A stretch of 38,143 nucleotides of DNA, taken from contig WRHR01000009.1 in the NCBI GenBank assembly GCA_009783145.1, positions 1 through 38,143 of the forward strand. Reading direction: 5' to 3'. The stretch is from Alphaproteobacteria bacterium (lineage in GTDB: Bacteria > Pseudomonadota > Alphaproteobacteria > Rs-D84). Both the position numbers and the translations under genes were made by a program. Shown here piece by piece: positions 7,302 through 13,548 of the stretch. The notes beneath the pieces were generated by a model. It searched no databases and was not told where the DNA came from. It worked only from the letters and a program-made list of their open reading frames with translations. Every line of letters starts with the position of its first letter. The first letter of the stretch is position 1.

Positions 7302-7517
7302 ATGGGGTTTTCAGAACAAGAAATAGCGGAAATGGACAAAGCCGCCGCAGAACGCCGAAAGCAAGAACTCATTAAATATTTGAAGCAATATATCGCGAAA
7401 CATATACAGTTTGACAGGGATTTCTTTACTTTGATAAACCTTATCTGCGCGTATCATCAGGGGCGCAACGACGGTCCGCCCAACAAAGCGTATATCGTCC
7501 GAGAACCCCGCCAATGA
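7302..7517 (+). CDS. Hypothetical 71-aa helical protein
   Basis: Not recognised. Start at the ATG at 7302 with SD AGGGGG 5 nt upstream; the longer frame begins inside the terminator. The N-terminal 45 residues are Glu/Lys/Ala-rich and likely helical (EMDKAAAERRKQELIKYL), followed by a more hydrophobic stretch (FFTLINLICAYH) and a polar tail. No signal peptide. It starts 20 bp after the RNA terminator, so it depends either on readthrough or on an unseen promoter. Confidence 0.55.
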   Translation: MGFSEQEIAEMDKAAAERRKQELIKYLKQYIAKHIQFDRDFFTLINLICAYHQGRNDGPPNKAYIVREPRQ

Positions 7518-7579
7518 CTCAAAAAGACCTTGTTTTTACTAGATTTTCCCTTGCCATAGATTTTTTTGACAATTTTTAC

Positions 7580-7607
7580 TTGACAATAGGGATTTTTGTA
7601 TTATATT
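7580..7607 (+). promoter_or_regulatory. Strong sigma-70 promoter of a small RNA
   Basis: Consensus TTGACA (7580-7585), 16-bp spacer, TATATT (7602-7607). A second TTGACA starts 14 bp upstream (7566-7571) in a T-rich stretch. Predicted +1 is near 7614, directly before the first hairpin. Confidence 0.75.
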
Positions 7608-7681
7608 AATCAGCGTAAAGAGGCTTCGGTCGCTTTACAGGGCGCCGGGGTTAGACTCCCTCCTACATTCTCTCTCCTCTA

Positions 7682-7738
7682 ATTCTGGCGCCCACCCTTC
7701 GCTGCTGCGCAGCTTCGGGTGGCTTACGCCACCAGAAT
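7682..7738. repeat. Diverged copy of the tRNA-abutting repeat
   Basis: Outer arms ATTCTGG (7682-7688) and CCAGAAT (7732-7738) enclose CACCCTTCGCTGCTGCGCAG-type sequence, GGGTGG and CTTACGCCACC. The core matches 5861-5898 after tRNA-Leu and 9971-10003 after tRNA-Val. Here it lies inside the candidate small RNA. Confidence 0.65.
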
Positions 7739-7807
7739 AGCAAGTAGCGAACACAGTTTAGAATGTCCTTTTTTCTCCTTCCTTCCTTCCTTTCGGACAT
7801 TCGAAAA

Positions 7808-7834
7808 AACCGCGGCGAACGCCGCGGTTTTTTT
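7808..7834 (+). terminator. Rho-independent terminator of the 7614 RNA
   Basis: Perfect 9-bp stem AACCGCGGC-GAAC-GCCGCGGTT with a T-run after it and an A-run before it; works in both directions. Confidence 0.92.
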
Positions 7835-7948
7835 AATTAGCAATTAGCGATTAGCAATTGGGAGAATGTTAATAGCATTGTCCAATATATTGGACATTTC
7901 CCGCTGTTGCAACAAATTGCTAATTGATAATTGCTAATTGCTAATTAA
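7833..7948. mobile_element. MITE-like palindromic element
   Basis: Perfect 16-bp terminal inverted repeats TTAATTAGCAATTAGC (7833-7848) and its complement (7933-7948), with further AATTGCTAAT units inside each end. At the centre is an 18-bp perfect palindrome TGTCCAATATATTGGACA (7879-7896), with flanking GGGA...TCCC also able to pair. No ORF. The right end supplies the stop codon of the small lipoprotein gene at 7945-8058. The form fits a miniature inverted-repeat element; target-site duplications are not clear. Confidence 0.5.
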
Positions 7949-8058
7949 TACAGCCCGCTTTCTATTTCGCTGAGCAACGCGGCGTCATTATCCTTGGCGC
8001 AACCGCCAACCGCCGCAACCAATGTCAAACACATAAACAGCAATATGATTTTTTTCAT
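7945..8058 (-). CDS. 37-aa lipoprotein
   Basis: Below the usual ORF length cut-off. The N-terminus is MKKIILLFMCLTLVAAVGGC, with a lipobox V-G-G-C-A (Cys20), so Lgt should lipidate it; the mature part is only 18 residues (C-A-K-D-N-D-A-A-L-L-S-E-I-E-S-G-L-Y). Size and form are like entericidin-type or other tiny lipoproteins. A promoter TTGAAT-N17-TAAAAT ends 6 nt before the ATG, so the mRNA is probably leaderless. The stop lies in the palindromic element downstream. Confidence 0.7.
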   Translation of the reverse strand: MKKIILLFMCLTLVAAVGGCAKDNDAALLSEIESGLY

Positions 8059-8064
8059 AGTGGC

Positions 8065-8093
8065 ATTTTACCATAAATATTATTATAATTCAA
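8065..8093 (-). promoter_or_regulatory. Promoter of the 37-aa lipoprotein
   Basis: On the minus strand TTGAAT (8093-8088), 17-bp spacer, TAAAAT (8070-8065), then 6 nt to the ATG at 8058. Transcription should start at or next to the start codon. Confidence 0.6.
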
Positions 8094-8110
8094 CTTGGTT
8101 CGATTATTTT

Positions 8111-8227
8111 CTGGATTGCTTCGTCGCTTGCGCTCCTCGCAATGACAAGGGAGAACAAGAAGAGGCACATAGCCTAAAACAAACACCGAATTGTCATTGC
8201 GAGCCGCAAAGCGGCGTGGCAATCCAG
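8111..8227. repeat. Inverted pair of the TCATTGCGAG repeat
   Basis: Left arm 8111-8146 (CTGGATTGCTTCGTCGCTTG...GCAATGAC) and right arm 8192-8227 (GTCATTGCGAG...GGCAATCCAG), spacer 45 bp. The spacer shares AAACAAACACCGAATT with the copy near 3150. Confidence 0.8.
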
Positions 8228-8280
8228 TCTTAAATACCGAACCTATATATGTATTCATTTATTATCAATTGGAGGAAAAA

Positions 8281-9099
8281 ATGAAAAACACAAAAGACAA
8301 CGATAAACAAATAGCTCTGTTCTGCGGAGCTAAACGCCTGCCCTTTCTGGTTCGCGATTCGCTTCGCGCGCACGGATGGGACGTCTTCGTCATAGGACTG
8401 CGAAACTTCTGCGACCCTGCGTTAAAGCCAGACCTGGTCATACGCATCGGCGGCGGAGGCACAGCCGCAAAAGAATGCAAAAAGCGCGGAATCACAAAAC
8501 TCTGCTTTGCCGGCGCGATCGGGCACTTGAACCTGTCCGACGTCCGCCCGGACCTTTGGTCCATCGGCATTCTGGCCAAGGTCATCAAAAACCAAAGAGG
8601 GTACGAGTCTATGTTCGCCGCGCTTATCGCCGGCATCGAATCCAAAGGATTCAAAATTTTCGGCGCCCAGGATCTATGTCCGGACCTGGTATTCAAGCCG
8701 GGCGTTCAGACTAAAACCAAACCGGGCAAAGCCGATCTCGCCGACATAAAGCGCGCGGTCGAAGTTTCAAAACTAATCGGCGCGGCGGACATCGGGCAGA
8801 GCGTCGTGGTCGACAAGCAGGTCTTGGCCGTGGAAGCGGCCGAGGGCACGTCGGGCATGCTCAAACGCGTGGAAGAAGTCCGCAAAGGGCGCAAGCAATC
8901 CGGCGTTTTCGCGAAGATGATAAAGCCCCAGCAGGACTTGCGCATAGACTTGCCCGCAATCGGGACCGACACTTTGCGCGATATTGCGGCGGCGGGCTTG
9001 CGCGGGATCGTCGTTGACGCGGGAAACTGCTTCGTAATCGACCGCGACGAGGTGCTTGCCGCGGCTAACAAGGCAAATATGTTTATCCTTGCAAAATAA
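8281..9099 (+). CDS. lpxI: UDP-2,3-diacylglucosamine pyrophosphatase LpxI
   Basis: Hydrolyses UDP-2,3-diacylglucosamine to lipid X plus UMP, the fourth step of lipid A synthesis; LpxI is the alphaproteobacterial replacement for LpxH. The 272-aa protein shows the LpxI (formerly DUF1009) layout: a short N-terminal domain opening with I-A-L-F-C-G-A-K-R-L-P, then the C-terminal catalytic domain with D-I-G-Q-S-V-V-V, V-L-A-V-E-A-A-E-G-T-S-G-M-L and D-L-R-I-D-L-P-A-I-G-T-D-T-L. It closes with A-A-A-G-L-R-G-I-V-V-D-A-G. SD GGAGG lies before the ATG; the longer frame begins within a repeat and is rejected. It is alone, not in the usual lpxA-lpxI-lpxB cluster. Confidence 0.93.
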   Translation: MKNTKDNDKQIALFCGAKRLPFLVRDSLRAHGWDVFVIGLRNFCDPALKPDLVIRIGGGGTAAKECKKRGITKLCFAGAIGHLNLSDVRPDLWSIGILAKVIKNQRGYESMFAALIAGIESKGFKIFGAQDLCPDLVFKPGVQTKTKPGKADLADIKRAVEVSKLIGAADIGQSVVVDKQVLAVEAAEGTSGMLKRVEEVRKGRKQSGVFAKMIKPQQDLRIDLPAIGTDTLRDIAAAGLRGIVVDAGNCFVIDRDEVLAAANKANMFILAK

Positions 9100-9104
9100 C
9101 ACTT

Positions 9105-9238
9105 GTCATTGCGAGGAGGTTTTGTATTGCGCCTGCGCAGGCAAAACCGACGCGGCAACCCAGACAATAAAGCCGCGCCGGCTTGCCGGCGCAACAAAAT
9201 CAACTGGATTGCTTCGCCCTTTGGGCTCGCAATGACAA
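9105..9238. repeat. TCATTGCGAG repeat pair
   Basis: Left unit 9105-9162 begins GTCATTGCGAGG and ends GCAACCCAG; right unit 9199-9238 begins AACTGGATTGC and ends GCTCGCAATGAC. The units are inverted to each other. Between them is a CCGCGCCGGC/GCCGGCGC palindromic stretch. It fills the space between lpxI and the glycosylase gene. Confidence 0.75.
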
Positions 9239-9244
9239 AAAAAT

Positions 9245-9847
9245 ATGCAGAAAAAAACCATTCCATCTTCAGAATATTTACGAGACCCATTCCAGGTCGC
9301 GCGCGATGTATTATTGGGCGCGACCTTGTATTCGTTTGTTGGCGGAAAGCTGACCGGAGGGAAAATCGTAGAGCTGGAGATTTATCTGGGCTGCACGGAT
9401 CGCGCATGCCATGCTTACCCGAACAAAAAGACTCCGCGCAACGCCGTGATGTTCGGCCCCGGCGGGCATGCTTATGTATATTTCGTTTACGGCTTGCATA
9501 ATATGTTTAACGTGGTAACCAACGCTCCGGGACAACCTAATGCTATCTTGATACGAGCGCTGGAACCTGTCGTCGGAATCGATACGATGCAAGCGCGGCG
9601 AGGGATGGCGGATGTGACCGGCCTTTGCAACGGGCCGGCAAAATTGACCCGGGCGCTGGGCATAACAACGGCGATGAACGGAGCGGACCTCGCGACAATA
9701 AACGAAATCTGGATAGAGCCGCGCAAAGGCCCAGCGCCGAAAGTCGCGGCGGGTCGCCGCATAGGCATAGACTATGCGGGCCCGGACGCCGCGCATCCTT
9801 GGCGGTTTGTGGTCGCGGGCAGCAAGTTCGTCAGCCGGCCGGTATAA
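9245..9847 (+). CDS. 3-methyladenine DNA glycosylase (AAG/MPG family)
   Basis: Base-excision repair enzyme that removes alkylated purines such as 3-methyladenine and hypoxanthine. 200 aa, normal for bacterial members. Family features: E-L-E-I-Y-L-G (general-base Glu about residue 45, equivalent to the human V-E-T-E-A-Y), C-H-A with P-R-N-A-V-M-F, the G-x-A-Y-V-Y-F-V-Y-G-L-H-N-M-F-N-V-V block (residues 74-91), I-R-A-L-E-P, and N-G-P-A-K-L-T-x-A-L-G-I. No SD precedes the ATG; the sequence directly upstream is repeat, so the exact start is less sure than the family. Confidence 0.93.
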   Translation: MQKKTIPSSEYLRDPFQVARDVLLGATLYSFVGGKLTGGKIVELEIYLGCTDRACHAYPNKKTPRNAVMFGPGGHAYVYFVYGLHNMFNVVTNAPGQPNAILIRALEPVVGIDTMQARRGMADVTGLCNGPAKLTRALGITTAMNGADLATINEIWIEPRKGPAPKVAAGRRIGIDYAGPDAAHPWRFVVAGSKFVSRPV

Positions 9848-9854
9848 ATTACAG

Positions 9855-9882
9855 TTGCAATCAAACAGTCTGATGTTATAAT
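9855..9882 (+). promoter_or_regulatory. Sigma-70 promoter of tRNA-Val
   Basis: TTGCAA (9855-9860), 16-bp spacer, TATAAT (9877-9882); the tRNA starts 11 bp later. Confidence 0.7.
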
Positions 9883-9893
9883 AATTCGCACAC

Positions 9894-9970
9894 GGGTGAT
9901 TAGCTCAGTTGGTTAGAGCGCTTCGTTCACATCGAAGAGGTCGTTAGTTCGAGTCTAATATCACCCACCA
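9894..9970 (+). tRNA. tRNA-Val (anticodon CAC)
   Basis: 77 nt: acceptor GGGTGAT/ATCACCC, D-arm with GCTCAGTTGGTTAGAGC, anticodon stem CTTCG/CGAAG with loop TTCACAT (anticodon CAC, codon GUG), T-loop TTCGAGT, discriminator A and encoded CCA (9968-9970). It has its own consensus-like promoter and is followed directly by a repeat and terminator. Confidence 0.96.
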
Positions 9971-10003
9971 CCCTTCGCCTCTGCGAGGCTTCGGCTGGCA
10001 AGC
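9971..10003. repeat. tRNA-abutting repeat, copy after tRNA-Val
   Basis: Starts at the base after the CCA with CCCTTCGCCTCTGCGAGG, identical to the first 24 bases of the left arm at 5861, then diverges. Only one arm is present here, followed by a terminator. Confidence 0.8.
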
Positions 10004-10010
10004 CAAAATT

Positions 10011-10034
10011 AAAACCGCGCCTGGCGCGGTTTTT
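10011..10034. terminator. Bidirectional terminator
   Basis: AAAACCGCGC-CTG-GCGCGGTTTTT. It serves tRNA-Val on the plus strand and the convergent coiled-coil gene (stop at 10038) on the minus strand. Confidence 0.88.
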
Positions 10035-10037
10035 CAA

Positions 10038-10403
10038 TTATCTCTTCTGCAAGGATATTTTATCCCTGACTAATTGCAATCTCTGATTGATTATTTCTTC
10101 TATGCCTTCCCTGCCGCGATACTGTTTTATAACCTTCTGCTCCCCTTTAAGGATTTCAATTTCGGTTTTATGCTTTTTTATCAGATTCTCTTTAGTGCTT
10201 ATTATTCCTCTAGTCTCGTCGGCTTCCCTGGGTTCGGTCAATTTCTCGATATTATAAGTGGTCCAATGACCTTTAATTTCTTCTTCCGTTTCGGCTATCT
10301 TTTTTTGCAGACGCCCAATCTGTTCTTGGCGGGTTGCGATTTTCGTATCGTCGTCCAAGGCGAGAATCGGATTAATGACTTTCGGGAATTTCTTATTCGG
10401 CAT
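10038..10403 (-). CDS. Coiled-coil hypothetical protein
   Basis: 121 aa, not recognised. No signal peptide or transmembrane segment. Most of the chain is charged and heptad-like (RQEQIGRLQKKIAETEEEI; TKENLIKKHKTEIEILKGEQ), predicting a coiled coil with a break near the middle. SD AGGGAG lies 6 nt before the ATG. It is divergent from the Hsp70-like gene and convergent with tRNA-Val. Confidence 0.7.
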   Translation of the reverse strand: MPNKKFPKVINPILALDDDTKIATRQEQIGRLQKKIAETEEEIKGHWTTYNIEKLTEPREADETRGIISTKENLIKKHKTEIEILKGEQKVIKQYRGREGIEEIINQRLQLVRDKISLQKR

Positions 10404-10427
10404 GGCTTGCTCCCTATGTTCATCTGT

Positions 10428-10456
10428 AGTCTATTACAAGATTGTACTTTCGTCAA
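10428..10456 (-). promoter_or_regulatory. Promoter of the coiled-coil gene
   Basis: On the minus strand TTGACG (10456-10451), 17-bp spacer, TAGACT (10433-10428), about 25 bp before the start at 10403. Confidence 0.5.
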
Positions 10457-10478
10457 TAAAAATAAATTCCGCCATAGT

Positions 10479-10507
10479 TTGACTTTTGTACAAAAGCACG
10501 GTATAAT
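10479..10507 (+). promoter_or_regulatory. Promoter with embedded palindrome, Hsp70-like gene
   Basis: TTGACT (10479-10484), 17-bp spacer, TATAAT (10502-10507). The spacer and the end of the -35 contain the perfect 14-bp palindrome CTTTTGTACAAAAG (10483-10496), well placed for a repressor. A leader of about 113 nt follows before the ATG. Confidence 0.75.
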
Positions 10508-10626
10508 TTTTCTTACAAAAGTTGTCGCTTTTCTGACGACCGAAAATTTTTCCCGAATATTCTTTATTGCGCACGGTCGCCCGAATACGCCAAAGGGACA
10601 AGTAGGTCTTGTGAATGGAGGCAAAA

Positions 10627-11892
10627 ATGAAAAACATCTCAGCAGGTATTGATTTCGGAACCAGCAATTCGGCCGCCGCATTCGGACCCGGAAGCGCCCC
10701 TGAATTGGTCGCACTGGAAAACGCGCATACAACAATTCCAACCGCTCTATATTTCGAAAACGCCGACGGCGTGTTGTTCGGGCGCGAAGCCATTGCTTGC
10801 TATATGGACGCCGAGCCCGATGCCGGCCGCCTGATGCGCAGTATAAAGCGCATATTGGGGACATCGCTGATGAATTCCGGCGGCACTTTGGTCGGAAAGC
10901 GGCTTTTGAAATACGACGAAATCATTGGAACCTTTATCCGCCACATCAAAGAAAAAATCGATGCGGCCGCCGGCGAGGATATAGAAAACGTCGTCCTGGG
11001 GCGCCCCGTGCATTTCCGCGACAACGACCCGGCCGGCGACGCGCGAGCACAGGCCGAGCTACACGCCATCGCCATCAACGCCGGGTTTAAAAGCGTCGCT
11101 TTTCAGCTGGAGCCTATTGCCGCCGCGTTCGCGCACGAGCGCTTGCTGACCGGTGAAAAACTTGCCTTCGTCGCCGACATCGGCGGCGGGACCAGCGACT
11201 TTACAATCATTCGCCTGGGACCCGAATACGCGCAAAAGCTGGACCGCGCAGCAGATATCTTGGCGAACCATGGCATCCGCGTTGGCGGAAATGATTTTGA
11301 TAAAGCGTTCTCGTTAAAGTCTTTCATGCCGCAGTTCGGAATGGAAACGGAAATCGGCCTGGGCAAGACCTTGCCCATCCCAACCGCGCCGTTTTTCGAG
11401 CTTTCTACCTGGAGCCAGATAAACGACCTTTACACCTATAAATCTCTGAACCTGATTAAAAAATATCTGCATCAATCGCGCGCGCCCCAGCGGGTCGAAC
11501 GCTTGCTGGAAATCGTAGAGCGTCGCCTGGGACATAAAAACTTGGCCCGAGTAGAAGAAGCAAAAATAGAATTATCAGGCGCGCCCCAGATAAAAACCGT
11601 TCTGGAATTTTTATCCGGCGCGCCGGCGATTACCGCAACGCGCGAAGATTTCGAAATTGCCATAGAACGCGATGCGCAAAAGCTGAACGAAGCAATCAAA
11701 GAATGTATCCGACGCGCCGGCGTAAAAGCATCTGATATAAATCTGGTTATTTTAACCGGCGGATCCACTGAAATCCCGTACATCAGCCAAGCCATGCGTG
11801 CACATTTTCCAGATGCCGAGCTGTCTGCAGCAGACAAGTTTTCCAGCGTGGGCCTGGGCCTGTCCTTTGACGCCGCGCGCAGGTTCAATTAA
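10627..11892 (+). CDS. yegD: YegD-type Hsp70-family ATPase
   Basis: 421 aa: an Hsp70/actin-fold ATPase domain without the C-terminal substrate-binding domain of DnaK, as in YegD. Phosphate-1 motif I-D-F-G-T-S-N-S-A near the N-terminus; phosphate-2 V-A-D-I-G-G-G-T-S-D-F (residues about 185-195); adenosine motif L-T-G-G-S-T-E-I-P-Y-I (about 380-390). E. coli YegD is a putative chaperone without a well-defined client. The start is at 10627 with SD TGGAGG; the upstream in-frame ATG at 10615 overlaps that SD. It has its own palindrome-bearing promoter. Confidence 0.9.
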   Translation: MKNISAGIDFGTSNSAAAFGPGSAPELVALENAHTTIPTALYFENADGVLFGREAIACYMDAEPDAGRLMRSIKRILGTSLMNSGGTLVGKRLLKYDEIIGTFIRHIKEKIDAAAGEDIENVVLGRPVHFRDNDPAGDARAQAELHAIAINAGFKSVAFQLEPIAAAFAHERLLTGEKLAFVADIGGGTSDFTIIRLGPEYAQKLDRAADILANHGIRVGGNDFDKAFSLKSFMPQFGMETEIGLGKTLPIPTAPFFELSTWSQINDLYTYKSLNLIKKYLHQSRAPQRVERLLEIVERRLGHKNLARVEEAKIELSGAPQIKTVLEFLSGAPAITATREDFEIAIERDAQKLNEAIKECIRRAGVKASDINLVILTGGSTEIPYISQAMRAHFPDAELSAADKFSSVGLGLSFDAARRFN

Positions 11893-11894
11893 TC

Positions 11895-11922
11895 TTGACT
11901 TATTAACAATCTATAATACAAT
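11895..11922 (+). promoter_or_regulatory. Promoter of the MccF-like gene
   Basis: TTGACT (11895-11900), 16-bp spacer, TACAAT (11917-11922), starting 3 bp after the yegD stop. The SD-like AAGGGG is near 11937-11942. Confidence 0.65.
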
Positions 11923-11947
11923 CCTTTCGAAAAAAAAGGGGCGTATT

Positions 11948-12973
11948 ATGTTGATAAAACCTGCAAAACTTGTCCGCGGCGATACCGTTGCGTTCATATC
12001 TCTTTCCTGGGGCGGCGCCGGCCTTTTGCCGGATCGGTACAATCAGGGCAAGCGCCAATTCGAGCAGACTTTTGGATGCAAGGTAATTGAAACTCCGAAC
12101 GGATTGGCTCCTGCGAGTTATTTATACGAGCATCCGGAACTCCGCGCTGCCGATTTAATGTGGGCGTTTAAAAATCCGGAAGTAAAAGCAATTATCGCGA
12201 ATATCGGCGGCGACGATTCCATACGCATGCTGCCCCATATAGACTATGACATTATCCGCAATAATCCGAAAATCTTCATGGGATTTTCCGATTCTACTGT
12301 CACTAATTTTATCTGCAACCATGCGGGCGTCGCGTCTTTCTATGGGCCGGCGGTTTTGTGCCAATTCTCGGAGGCGGGCGGAATAATGCCCTATGTGAAA
12401 AACAGCATCGAAAAAGTCTTGTTCGACAACGGGCCCATCGGCGTCATTCCGGAAAACAAAGACGGATTCACTTACGAGTTCATCGACTGGTTTACTCCGG
12501 CCGGGCAGACTCAAATCCGCAAGATGCAGCCCACGGACGGTTGGCACTGGATACAGGGCCAGGACCGCGTTTCCGGCAAATTGTTCGGCGGCTGTTTGGA
12601 AGTAATAGAAACAATAAAAGGCACGTCAATCTGGCATCCCGAACGACTCAAGGATGCGATAATGTTCTTTGAAATTTCCGAACACGACCCATCGCCGGAA
12701 CAGGTATTATTCTGGCTGCGCAACTACGGCGCGACCGGCATCCTGGCAAACCTGAAGGCGATTTTATTCGGCCGCCCGAAGAATGAGAAAAATGAAAAAT
12801 ACGAAGCCGTGATATTGAAAGCTTTGCGCGAATACGGACGGACCGATATGCCGGTGGTTACGCATATGGACTTTGGCCATACGGACCCGATTATGGTTAT
12901 GCCTTACGGGGTAAATGCAACCATCGACTGCGAAGCCAGGACTTTTGAAATTACGGAATCCGCGGTTGTTTAA
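11948..12973 (+). CDS. S66 family serine peptidase, MccF-like
   Basis: 341 aa. The S66 family covers LD-carboxypeptidases (murein recycling) and MccF, which cleaves the amide bond of microcin C-type toxins. Catalytic triad visible: nucleophile Ser114 in M-G-F-S-D-S-T, Glu242 in F-F-E-I-S-E, His311 in D-F-G-H-T-D-P. The spacing of Glu and His and the G-H-T-D-P-x(4)-P-Y-G ending match the MccF branch better than LdcA. No signal peptide, so cytoplasmic. Self-immunity to a peptide-nucleotide antibiotic or a peptidoglycan role are both possible; no microcin biosynthesis gene is nearby. The stop overlaps the convergent PEBP gene's stop (TTAA). Confidence 0.9.
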   Translation: MLIKPAKLVRGDTVAFISLSWGGAGLLPDRYNQGKRQFEQTFGCKVIETPNGLAPASYLYEHPELRAADLMWAFKNPEVKAIIANIGGDDSIRMLPHIDYDIIRNNPKIFMGFSDSTVTNFICNHAGVASFYGPAVLCQFSEAGGIMPYVKNSIEKVLFDNGPIGVIPENKDGFTYEFIDWFTPAGQTQIRKMQPTDGWHWIQGQDRVSGKLFGGCLEVIETIKGTSIWHPERLKDAIMFFEISEHDPSPEQVLFWLRNYGATGILANLKAILFGRPKNEKNEKYEAVILKALREYGRTDMPVVTHMDFGHTDPIMVMPYGVNATIDCEARTFEITESAVV

Positions 12974-13506
12974 TCTCTTCCATAAAGCCCGATGATTGCA
13001 GTTTGAGCAATTGATTGCGCCTCTATCGCCGATGCTATCTCATGCGGGCTGTTGGTGGATGAAAACTCTAATGTCTGCGCCCCCAACGCATACAAAGTAA
13101 AATGATAACGATGCGGACCGCTGCCGGGCGGCGGGCATGGCCCGTTATATCCCGGCCGGTTGAAATCCGTATTCAACTCCCTTGCGGGCGGAGCGAAATT
13201 CGCCCCTTCTGCAACGCCCATAACAGTTGGCGGAATATCGACGACTATCCAATGATAAAATCCGTTTGCGCGCGGCGCGTCCGGATCATGGACAACCAGC
13301 GCAAGACTTTTTGCACCAATCGGCACCCCCGTCCATTCCAAATCAGGAGATATATTTTCCGCACTCGCTCCGCATCCAATACCAGCCTGCTGGGCCGATA
13401 TAAATTCATTGTTTTGCACAGCCCGGCTGGAAATGCTGAACGCCAACGTCTGATTATGCGCCATAACAAACACTCCCGCAAATAAAAATGCAAACAGTTT
13501 CTTCAT
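12970..13506 (-). CDS. Periplasmic PEBP family protein (YbhB/YbcL-like)
   Basis: 178 aa with signal peptide (cleavage after T-L-A, about residue 22). Bacterial phosphatidylethanolamine-binding-protein fold: S-P-D-L-E-W, L-A-L-V-V-H-D-P-D-A-P, Y-H-W-I-V-V-D-I-P, and the ligand-site loop G-Y-N-G-P-C-P-P-P-G-S-G-P-H-R-Y-H-F. The function of bacterial members is poorly known. A TACAAT box ends 6 nt before the ATG and no SD is seen, another leaderless candidate. Confidence 0.9.
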   Translation of the reverse strand: MKKLFAFLFAGVFVMAHNQTLAFSISSRAVQNNEFISAQQAGIGCGASAENISPDLEWTGVPIGAKSLALVVHDPDAPRANGFYHWIVVDIPPTVMGVAEGANFAPPARELNTDFNRPGYNGPCPPPGSGPHRYHFTLYALGAQTLEFSSTNSPHEIASAIEAQSIAQTAIIGLYGRD

Positions 13507-13548
13507 ATTTATATTGTAACGCCGGGCCGTGCAAAACGCCGCAGGAGC

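Larger units (their letters stand above)
7614..7834 (+). ncRNA. Candidate small RNA with CU-rich loops
   Basis: A promoter-to-terminator unit of about 220 nt without a plausible gene. Hairpin 1: GTAAAG/CTTTAC (7615-7638), tip GC-TTCG-GT. Hairpin 2: GGGCGCC (7640-7646) pairs with GGCGCCC (7687-7693), enclosing about 40 nt rich in C and U, including CTCCCTCCT and CTCTCTCCTCT. Next comes a copy of the tRNA-abutting repeat (7682-7738, ends ATTCTGG/CCAGAAT). Hairpin 3: GAATGTCC (7761-7768) with GGACATTC (7795-7802), loop CTCCTTCCTTCC inside a T/C run. Then the terminator. CU-rich loops complementary to the Shine-Dalgarno sequence are known from regulatory RNAs such as the alphaproteobacterial cuckoo family (CCUCCUCCC loops). 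A similar anti-SD role is inferred here. Confidence 0.6.

Noticed and set aside
7763-7870. Short ORF starting ATG at 7763 inside the second RNA
   Set aside because: It translates hairpin 3 and the terminator and has no SD; coding use is implausible.
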